Source of the DNA: Burkholderiales bacterium
Lineage (GTDB): Bacteria; Pseudomonadota; Gammaproteobacteria; Burkholderiales; Burkholderiaceae_C
Direction: 5' to 3'
DNA length: 13,489 nt
NCBI GenBank assembly: GCA_947453585.1
Contig: CANGHQ010000014.1
Coordinates: 1 to 13,489 of the forward strand
The notes under the pieces were generated by a model. It searched no databases, was not told the origin of the DNA, and saw only the letters and a program-made list of their open reading frames with translations. This document shows positions 6,636 to 12,086 of the stretch, piece by piece. The translations under genes were made by a program, and so were the position numbers. The stretch's first letter is position 1. Every line of letters starts with the position of its first letter.

Positions 6636-7354
6636 TGGGGGAAATTGGCTTGAAGAACGGCGCGCGGCCTATGACGGCGAAGGGTTCCGTTCGGGCAGCA
6701 CGCGCACTTTTCTTGGGCCTGTCCTTGAGCTGGGCCGCTTCGCCTTTGGCCTTGGCGCAATCTGAGGCAGCGCCAGCGGCACCGGCCAACGTCCCCGCAC
6801 CGACCACCGCTGCCCTGCCCGCAGGCACAGAAGCTGGACCCGCCTGGCCTGGTCTGAGCGCCGCCCAGAAAGCCGCTTTGGCCCCCTTGGCGGCTGCTTG
6901 GCCCAGTCTGTCCGAGGGCCACAAAAAGAAATGGATCGCCCTGGTTCAGAAATTCCCTGAAATGGCAGAGGCCGACCGCGCCCGCCTGCACGACCGCATG
7001 GTGGACTGGGCCGCACTGAGCCCGAAGGACCGCGAGCTTGCGCGCCTAAATTTCGCGCAAACCAAAAAACTGAGTTCGGATGAGCGGGTTGCAAACTGGG
7101 AGGCGTACCAAGCCTTGCCCGAAAGCAAAAAGCAGCAATTGCTGGAAGCGGCCCCCAAGAAGCCCGTGGGCGTGGCGGTGACCATCAAACCGGTGCCTTC
7201 CAACAAGCTGGCAGAAGTGCCTGTCACCCGCAAAACACCTGAACCCGTTCGCGCCGCAGTCAACCAGCGCAATATGCTCGATCGCTACACCTTGTTGCCA
7301 CAAAATTCCGGCACCAAGGACAGCGTTGTCGCCCCCGACCCATCCGCCAAGTAA
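6635..7354 (+). CDS. DUF3106 family secreted protein, Trp-rich helical repeats
   Basis: The 239-residue protein matches the DUF3106 family, whose function is not established. A signal peptide is visible: basic residues up to Arg23, a hydrophobic core (about 24-36) and a likely cut after Ala41 (LALA/Q). This predicts a periplasmic location. An Ala/Pro-rich linker (43-70) precedes a helical region (71-172) built of imperfect units with the pattern W/F-x-x-L-S followed by basic residues. These include WPGLSAAQK, WPSLSEGHK, WAALSPKDR and KKLSSDER, with Trp71, 89, 100, 125 and 155. A Pro/Lys-rich tail follows. The start at 6635 overlaps the previous stop by one base. An in-frame ATG at 6671 (residue 13) would give a more typical signal peptide and is a real alternative. 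By context it may be the periplasmic sensor or an output of the sigma system. Confidence 0.8.
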   Translation: MGEIGLKNGARPMTAKGSVRAARALFLGLSLSWAASPLALAQSEAAPAAPANVPAPTTAALPAGTEAGPAWPGLSAAQKAALAPLAAAWPSLSEGHKKKWIALVQKFPEMAEADRARLHDRMVDWAALSPKDRELARLNFAQTKKLSSDERVANWEAYQALPESKKQQLLEAAPKKPVGVAVTIKPVPSNKLAEVPVTRKTPEPVRAAVNQRNMLDRYTLLPQNSGTKDSVVAPDPSAK

Positions 7355-7371
7355 GGCGCAGCGCAACGACA

Positions 7372-7390
7372 TGGGGCTCCAGATGCCCCA
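7372..7390 (+). terminator. Weak hairpin after the DUF3106 gene
   Basis: TGGGGC (7372-7377) pairs with GCCCCA (7385-7390) around a seven-base loop, 18 bases past the DUF3106 stop. An outer CGCAA/TTGCG pairing could extend it. The sequence after it (CCTTTCATTG) is only moderately T-rich, so termination is doubtful. Confidence 0.25.
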
Positions 7391-7461
7391 CCTTTCATTG
7401 CGTTTAGCCCCCGTTTTTGCAGCCACAATCGGCGTTTGCCCGCGTCTTGCACATTTCCGCC

Positions 7462-7959
7462 ATGAACCCCACTGAATTTTCTACCCCCACGCTCAAGCGG
7501 CGCATGGCCTGCTGGCTTTATGAAGGCCTGCTGCTCTTTGGCGTGGTCTTTATTGCGGGCTACCTGTTTGGCACCCTGAGCCAAACCCGCAACGCCATGG
7601 ACAACCGCCACGGCTTGCAGGCGTTTTTGTTTCTGGTGTTCGGGATTTACTTTGTCTGGTTCTGGTCCAAAGGGCAAACCCTGGCGATGAAGACTTGGCA
7701 CATCCGCGTGGTGGACCTGGACGGCCAAGCCCTTACCCAGCAGCGCGCGCTAGTTCGTTATGTGCTGTCCTGGGTGTGGATATTGCCACCTCTGGCGGTG
7801 ATTTGGCCGTTAGGCCTGAGCGGCGGCGAGACCAGCGTGCTGTTTTTGGGCTGGGTGGCGGTGTGGGCGGTGCTCAGCCGATTTCAGCGCGACGGCCAGT
7901 TCTGGCACGACGTTTGGGCGGGCACCCGGCTCGTCAATTCCGAGCCGATGAGCCGCTAG
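7462..7959 (+). CDS. RDD family membrane protein
   Basis: This 165-residue inner-membrane protein of the RDD family has no known substrate. Four hydrophobic spans are visible at about residues 19-38, 51-68, 97-117 and 123-139. Family marks are Arg14 at the first span (RRMACWLYE, with Glu21 where the name-giving Asp often stands), GQTLAMKTWHIRVV at 71-84 and the terminal FWHDVWAGTRLV (Asp150). The ATG at 7462 is chosen over an upstream in-frame TTG at 7417 because the protein then begins right before the first conserved segment. Neither has a clear ribosome site. It follows the DUF3106 gene by 107 bases on the same strand and ends 10 bases short of the convergent glnB stop. Membership in the sigma operon is uncertain. 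Confidence 0.9.
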   Translation: MNPTEFSTPTLKRRMACWLYEGLLLFGVVFIAGYLFGTLSQTRNAMDNRHGLQAFLFLVFGIYFVWFWSKGQTLAMKTWHIRVVDLDGQALTQQRALVRYVLSWVWILPPLAVIWPLGLSGGETSVLFLGWVAVWAVLSRFQRDGQFWHDVWAGTRLVNSEPMSR

Positions 7960-7969
7960 GAACGCCGAC

Positions 7970-8308
7970 TTAAACCGCCGACTCGTCCTGCTCACCGGTG
8001 CGGATGCGCACCACGCGCTCCACGCTGGTGACAAAAATCTTGCCGTCGCCAATCTTGCCCGTGTAAGCGGCCTTGATGATGGCGTCCACGCAGCGGTCCA
8101 GGTCTTCGGTCTTGACGACCACTTCCACTTTCACTTTAGGCAAAAAGTCCACCACATATTCGGCACCGCGGTACAGCTCGGTATGGCCTTTTTGGCGGCC
8201 AAAGCCCTTGACTTCGGTGACGGTCAGGCCAGTGGCGCCGCATTCGGCCAAGGCTTCGCGCACTTCTTCGAGCTTGAACGGTTTGATAATGGCGGTGATT
8301 TGTTTCAT
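7970..8308 (-). CDS. glnB: Nitrogen regulatory protein PII
   Basis: This small trimeric cytoplasmic sensor binds ATP/ADP and 2-oxoglutarate and is uridylylated under nitrogen limitation to control its protein partners. The 112 residues match the family length. The T-loop (about 37-55) carries the uridylylation site Tyr51 (ELYRGAEYVVDF). The B-loop TGKIGDGKIFV spans 83-93, with Lys90. Arg101 and Arg103 complete the nucleotide site. A longer reading to 8374 is open, but the start at 8308 (MKQITAIIKPF) is the family N-terminus. A weak GGA lies about nine bases upstream. The gene follows nadE by 29 bases, so the two are probably co-transcribed. I prefer glnB to glnK because no amtB is adjacent and the nadE-glnB order is known in this group; the two paralogues cannot be told apart with certainty here. 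Confidence 0.95.
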   Translation of the reverse strand: MKQITAIIKPFKLEEVREALAECGATGLTVTEVKGFGRQKGHTELYRGAEYVVDFLPKVKVEVVVKTEDLDRCVDAIIKAAYTGKIGDGKIFVTSVERVVRIRTGEQDESAV

Positions 8309-8337
8309 AGCGAAGTCCAAGACAGAAAGTGGGCGCC

Positions 8338-10014
8338 TCAGGCGCGAAAACGGTTGGTAATAGGATAACGCCAATCCTTGCCGAAGCTGCGGTGGCTTAC
8401 CCGAATGCCGATGGGCGACTGGCGGCGCTTGTATTCGTTGATTTGAATCAGGCGCGTGACCTTTTCCACATCCGCCTGCGCAAAGCCTGCGGCAACCAGG
8501 TCGTCGATGCTGGCGTCGTTTTCCATGTAGCGCTCGATGATGGCGTCCAGCACCTCATACGCAGGCAGGCTGTCCTGGTCGGTCTGGTCGGGGCGCAGCT
8601 CGGCGCTCGGCGGGCGCGTGATGATGCGCTCAGGGATGGGCTGGTCGCAGGTGCCGTAGGGGTTGTTGGCGTTGCGCCAGCGCGCCATGTCAAACACACG
8701 GGTCTTGAGCAGGTCTTTGATCACCGCAAAGCCGCCGGCCATGTCGCCATACAGCGTGCAGTAGCCGGTAGCCATTTCAGACTTGTTGCCCGTGGTCAGC
8801 ACGATGCTGCCAAACTTGTTGCTCAGCGCCATGAGCAGCGTGCCGCGAATGCGGGCTTGGATGTTCTCTTCAGTCGTGTCTTCGGGGCGACCAGCAAAGT
8901 CTGCGGCCAGCGAGGCTTTGAAGGCGGCAAATTCGGGCTCAATCGAGATTTCGTCGTAGCGCACGCCCATGCGCTGCGCCATCTCGCGGGCGTCTAGCCA
9001 ACTGATGTCCGCCGTGTAGGGCGAAGGCATCATCACGGTGCGCACCTTGTCGGCGCCCAGCGCGTCCACTGCAATGGCCAGCACCAGCGCCGAATCGATG
9101 CCACCCGACAAACCCAGCAGTGCGCCGGGAAAGCGGTTTTTGCCCAGGTAGTCGCGCACGCCCAGCACCAGCGCGTCCCACAAATCGGCCTCCGCTGACC
9201 GCCGGGGCTCCACCGGAGCGCTCCAATGGGCGTAGGCGCCCTGCCCGTCCAGCACGGCGACAAACAGCGATTCTCTAAAACTCGGTGCGCGTCCGGCCAC
9301 AGCGCCGTCGGCGTCCAGGGCGAAGGATTGGCCTTCAAACACCAGCTCGTCCTGGCCGCCTACCAAATGGGCATAAATGAGCGGCAAGCCCGTGGCACAG
9401 GCGCGTTCGGCCATCACCGCCTCGCGCAGATAGCCCTTGCCCAGATGAAAAGGCGATGCGTTGATGACCGCCAGCACCTGCGCTCCAGCGGCCTGGGCCA
9501 GCTGTGCGGGTTCGTCAAACCAGGCGTCTTCGCAGATCAGCAAACCCACGCGAACCCGCGCGCCCGCTTCGCCTGCCTCAAACACGCACACACCCTTGCC
9601 CGGCGCAAAGTAGCGGCGTTCGTCAAACACCTGGTAATTGGGCAGTTCCCGCTTGGCGTAGGTGGCCAGCACCTCGCCTTCGCGCAGCACGCTGGCGCAA
9701 TTGAAGCGCTCTTGCACCATCGACAAGGGCGTGCGTCGCTCGGCGTTTTGCGGGTGGCCGACGACCACGGTCATGTCTTTTAACCCGGCGAGCTGCTCGG
9801 TGAGGGCTTTCAGGGCATCATCAGATGCGCGCATGAAGGCCGGGCGCAGGTACAGGTCTTCTGCGGCGTAGCCACACAAGGACAATTCGGGCGTGAGCAA
9901 CAAGCGCGCGCCCTGGGCGTAGGACTGTTGGGCCGCCAAAACGATTTTTTGGACGTTGCCCGCAAAGTCTCCGACCGTGAAGTTGAGTTGCGCGACGCAA
10001 ATTTTGAGAGTCAT
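8338..10014 (-). CDS. nadE: Glutamine-dependent NAD+ synthetase
   Basis: This cytoplasmic enzyme converts nicotinic acid adenine dinucleotide to NAD+ using ATP and glutamine-derived ammonia, the last step of NAD synthesis. The 558 residues contain an N-terminal nitrilase-type glutaminase domain (about 1-265) with the Glu43-Lys121-Cys161 triad (PELSLCGY, YAKRELPNY, LLICEDAWFD). The C-terminal synthetase domain (about 275-545) has the P-loop SGGIDS at 303-308, TTGNKSE at 407-413 and the RPPSAELRPDQTDQDSLP segment at 467-484. The start at 10014 (MTLKICVAQLNF) is the family N-terminus; a longer open reading to 10173 runs into the divergent gene and lacks homology-like sequence. No strong ribosome site is visible. 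Upstream of glnB in a likely two-gene operon. Confidence 0.97.
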   Translation of the reverse strand: MTLKICVAQLNFTVGDFAGNVQKIVLAAQQSYAQGARLLLTPELSLCGYAAEDLYLRPAFMRASDDALKALTEQLAGLKDMTVVVGHPQNAERRTPLSMVQERFNCASVLREGEVLATYAKRELPNYQVFDERRYFAPGKGVCVFEAGEAGARVRVGLLICEDAWFDEPAQLAQAAGAQVLAVINASPFHLGKGYLREAVMAERACATGLPLIYAHLVGGQDELVFEGQSFALDADGAVAGRAPSFRESLFVAVLDGQGAYAHWSAPVEPRRSAEADLWDALVLGVRDYLGKNRFPGALLGLSGGIDSALVLAIAVDALGADKVRTVMMPSPYTADISWLDAREMAQRMGVRYDEISIEPEFAAFKASLAADFAGRPEDTTEENIQARIRGTLLMALSNKFGSIVLTTGNKSEMATGYCTLYGDMAGGFAVIKDLLKTRVFDMARWRNANNPYGTCDQPIPERIITRPPSAELRPDQTDQDSLPAYEVLDAIIERYMENDASIDDLVAAGFAQADVEKVTRLIQINEYKRRQSPIGIRVSHRSFGKDWRYPITNRFRA

Positions 10015-10026
10015 GAACCAGAAACC

Positions 10027-11244
10027 ATGGGTAAAAATATAAATCCAACTGCTGCAATTGATTATGTCACCCGGGTTCTGCCGTCCATGGCAGACATTGC
10101 GGCGAATGTGTGGGACGCTTTGCTGCTGCGCCACCCAGACGCCAGCCCTTTTATGCAGCACGCCTATTTGCACGCCATGGAAGCCAGTGGCAGCGCCACC
10201 CCTGCTACCGGCTGGCTACCGCAAATCATCACCCTGGAGCGCGCAGGCCAGTTGGTGGCGGCTTGCGCGCTGTATGTCAAAGACCATTCCTACGGCGAAT
10301 ACGTGTTTGACTGGGCCTGGGCCAACGCCTACCAGCAACACGGCCTGCCCTACTACCCCAAGGCGGTGGTGGCCGTGCCCTTTACCCCGGTGCCCGGCGC
10401 GCGCCTGCTGGCTGTGGACGCCGATGCGCGCGCAGCGCTGGTGCATGCGCTGGTGGAATGGTGCCAGGCGCAGCGCCTGTCGTCCTTGCACCTCTTGTTT
10501 GCCTCCGACGCCGACCTGCAGGCCTGCGAGGCGGCGGGGCTGATGCTGCGCCATACGGTGCAGTTTCACTGGAACAACAGCGCGCCCGGCTATTCAGACT
10601 TTGACGCTTTTTTGTCGCACTTGGCGCAAGACAAACGCAAAAAAATCCGCCAGGAGCGGCGCAAGGTGGCTGAGGCCGGCGTGCAATTCCGCTGGGCGCA
10701 GGGCGCGGACATCGCGCCCGCAGACTGGGACTTTTTTTACCGCTGCTACGAGCGCACCTATTTAGAACACGGCAACGCGCCGTATTTGAGCCGCGACTTC
10801 TTTGCCCGCATGCAAAGCGGCATGGCGGGCAATTGGCTGCTGTTTGTGGCCGAGCGCGAAGGCCAGCCCATGGCCAGCAGCCTGATTGCCTTGAGCAGCG
10901 ACGCGCCTGGCACCATTGGCGCGCCCCAACCCAAAGTGGCCTATGGCCGCTACTGGGGCGCGCTAGAACGCGTGGACTGTCTGCACTTTGAGGCTTGCTA
11001 CTACCAACCGCTGGCCTGGTGTATTGCCCACGGCTACCAGCGCTTTGAGGGCGGCGCTCAGGGTGAACACAAAATGGCGCGCGCTCTGCTGCCGGTTAAA
11101 ACCAGCAGCGCGCACTGGCTGGCGCACCCCAGCTTTGCCGATGCGGTGGCCCGCTTTTTGGAGCGCGAGGGCGAAGGCATTGAAAACTACCTGGGCGACC
11201 TGCACCAGCGCTCGCCCTTGCGGGCAGAAAAATCGGGCGACTAA
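10027..11244 (+). CDS. FemAB-like GNAT-fold family protein (DUF482/COG3146)
   Basis: The 405-residue protein resembles the FemAB-like/DUF482 family, annotated as GNAT-type acyltransferases of unknown substrate and sometimes linked by name to peptidoglycan. Visible family segments are the basic helix at 202-213 (DKRKKIRQERRK), the RYWG motif at 308-311, and FEGGAQGEHKMARALLP followed by TSSAHW at 340-364. No signal peptide or membrane span is seen, so it is probably cytoplasmic. The start at 10027 is chosen because the conserved-looking first strand (DYVTRVLPSMADI) begins at residue 12. ATG at 10087 would cut into it, yet neither has a good ribosome site. Divergent from nadE with 12 bases between start codons. 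Followed by the ppa terminator, convergent with ppa. Confidence 0.85.
   Translation: MGKNINPTAAIDYVTRVLPSMADIAANVWDALLLRHPDASPFMQHAYLHAMEASGSATPATGWLPQIITLERAGQLVAACALYVKDHSYGEYVFDWAWANAYQQHGLPYYPKAVVAVPFTPVPGARLLAVDADARAALVHALVEWCQAQRLSSLHLLFASDADLQACEAAGLMLRHTVQFHWNNSAPGYSDFDAFLSHLAQDKRKKIRQERRKVAEAGVQFRWAQGADIAPADWDFFYRCYERTYLEHGNAPYLSRDFFARMQSGMAGNWLLFVAEREGQPMASSLIALSSDAPGTIGAPQPKVAYGRYWGALERVDCLHFEACYYQPLAWCIAHGYQRFEGGAQGEHKMARALLPVKTSSAHWLAHPSFADAVARFLEREGEGIENYLGDLHQRSPLRAEKSGD
10061..10069 (-). promoter_or_regulatory. Candidate extended -10 element for nadE
   Basis: On the minus strand TGACATAAT (TGn plus CATAAT, five of six to the consensus) lies about 50 bases before the nadE start in an AT-rich island (10028-10068). 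The -35 position is poor, as often tolerated with extended -10 elements. It falls inside the first codons of the divergent gene if that gene starts at 10027. Confidence 0.35.
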
Positions 11245-11260
11245 GGCACCAAGCGCCAAT

Positions 11261-11298
11261 AAAAACGCCCCGGTCGGCGGGAAACCGAAACCGGGGCG
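11261..11298 (-). terminator. Strong intrinsic terminator of ppa
   Basis: CGCCCCGGT (11266-11274) and ACCGGGGCG (11290-11298) form a perfect 9-bp GC-rich stem around a 15-base loop. On the minus strand the stem is followed at once by TTTTT (11265-11261) and ATT. It starts 21 bases after the ppa stop. There is no T-run on the plus-strand side, so it should mainly stop ppa transcription rather than that of the convergent FemAB-like gene. Confidence 0.85.
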
Positions 11299-11319
11299 CA
11301 AGCGCGAAGCTATGGGTAT

Positions 11320-11862
11320 TTAGCCTGCAGCCTGCTCTTTTTCGTAGTTGGCAATGCCTTCCAGGATTTCCTGGCGGGCGGCCTCGGGGCCTTCCCAGCC
11401 CAGAATCTTGACCCATTTGCCGTCTTCCAGGTCTTTGTAGTGCTCAAAGAAGTGGGAGATCGTTTTCAGGCGCAGGGGGTTCAGGTCTTCGGGTTTTTGC
11501 CACTGGGTGTACAGCGACAAGATTTTGTCTACGGGCACGGCCAGCACTTTGCCGTCTTGGCCGGCTTCGTCTTCCATTTTCAGGATGCCGATGGCGCGGC
11601 AGCGCACCACCACACCGGGAATCAGGGGCACGGGCGTGATCACCAGCACGTCCACCGGGTCGCCGTCGCCGGAGATGGTTTTGGGCACATAACCGTAGTT
11701 GGTCGGGTAGTGCATGGCGGTGCTCATGAAACGGTCCACAAAAATGGCGCCGGTTTCCTTGTCCACTTCGTACTTCACGGGGTCGGCGTTCATCGGGATT
11801 TCGATGATCACATTGAAGGCGTTGGGCACGTCTTTGCCAGGGGTAACTTTGTCTAGGGACAT
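11320..11862 (-). CDS. ppa: Soluble inorganic pyrophosphatase (family I)
   Basis: This cytoplasmic enzyme hydrolyses pyrophosphate to two phosphates with magnesium and so pulls biosynthetic reactions forward. At 180 residues it has the usual bacterial family I length. The signature DGDPVDVLV gives Asp66, Asp68 and Asp71; Asp103 is the further expected metal ligand. Glu21, Lys30, Glu32, Arg44 and Tyr56 fall where active-site residues are expected (IIEIPMNADPVKYEVD, FVDRFM, YPTNYGYVP). The start at 11862 (MSLDKVTPGKD) matches the family. The ribosome site is weak. Divergent from hppA, the membrane pyrophosphatase, across 224 bases. Downstream lies a strong terminator, so it is probably a single-gene unit. 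Confidence 0.97.
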   Translation of the reverse strand: MSLDKVTPGKDVPNAFNVIIEIPMNADPVKYEVDKETGAIFVDRFMSTAMHYPTNYGYVPKTISGDGDPVDVLVITPVPLIPGVVVRCRAIGILKMEDEAGQDGKVLAVPVDKILSLYTQWQKPEDLNPLRLKTISHFFEHYKDLEDGKWVKILGWEGPEAARQEILEGIANYEKEQAAG

Positions 11863-11911
11863 GAAATACTCGTCGTAAGGTTAGGGGGAAGCGAGACTAG
11901 GATTAACCCTG

Positions 11912-11917
11912 ATTTTA
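11912..11917 (-). promoter_or_regulatory. Candidate -10 element for ppa
   Basis: On the minus strand TAAAAT (11917-11912) matches five of six bases of the -10 consensus and lies 50 bases before the ppa start in locally AT-rich sequence. No convincing -35 element is found at 16-18 bases from it, so the call is tentative. Confidence 0.25.
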
Positions 11918-11941
11918 CTGACTTGGCACTTGCGAATCGGG

Positions 11942-11953
11942 ACCGGGCCCGGT
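11942..11953. repeat. 12-bp palindrome in the ppa/hppA intergenic region
   Basis: ACCGGGCCCGGT is fully self-complementary and is followed by TTTT on the plus strand. It sits between the two divergent pyrophosphatase genes, 80 bases from ppa and 133 from hppA, where a shared regulator could bind. No known operator is recognised. Confidence 0.4.
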
Positions 11954-12013
11954 TTTGCGGCTACATTGGGGCGTTGGCCAATCAATTCCCCTGGTTTTGA
12001 GGTTCGGGAGGAT

Positions 12014-12055
12014 GAGGAAGCAACGTAGCGGGGGCCCCGCTTGCGTTGCCCCCTC
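12014..12055 (+). promoter_or_regulatory. Large GC-rich hairpin in the presumed hppA leader
   Basis: GCAACG (12020-12025) pairs with CGTTGC (12044-12049) and AGCGG (12027-12031) with CCGCT (12037-12041) around a five-base loop. GAGG/CCTC (12014-12017 with 12052-12055) can extend the base. It ends about 20 bases before the hppA ribosome site (GGAG at 12076-12079). No U-run follows, so it is not an ordinary terminator. It does not match the fluoride riboswitch consensus as I recall it. Possible control of translation or stability. Confidence 0.4.
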
Positions 12056-12086
12056 CTTCGAACAACATGCTCGTAGGAGTATTTTG

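Noticed and set aside
7927..7947. CGGCTC/GAGCCG hairpin at the 3' end of the RDD gene, considered as a terminator for glnB
   Set aside because: It lies inside coding sequence and has no T-run on either strand.
8329..8997. 222-codon open frame on the plus strand opposite the 3' part of nadE
   Set aside because: Antisense to the conserved synthetase domain of nadE. Its sequence is what the complement of that domain yields.
11863..12086. Fluoride riboswitch upstream of a pyrophosphatase, a known association
   Set aside because: The GATGAGG piece is superficially similar, but the rest of the conserved pseudoknot pattern was not found on either strand.
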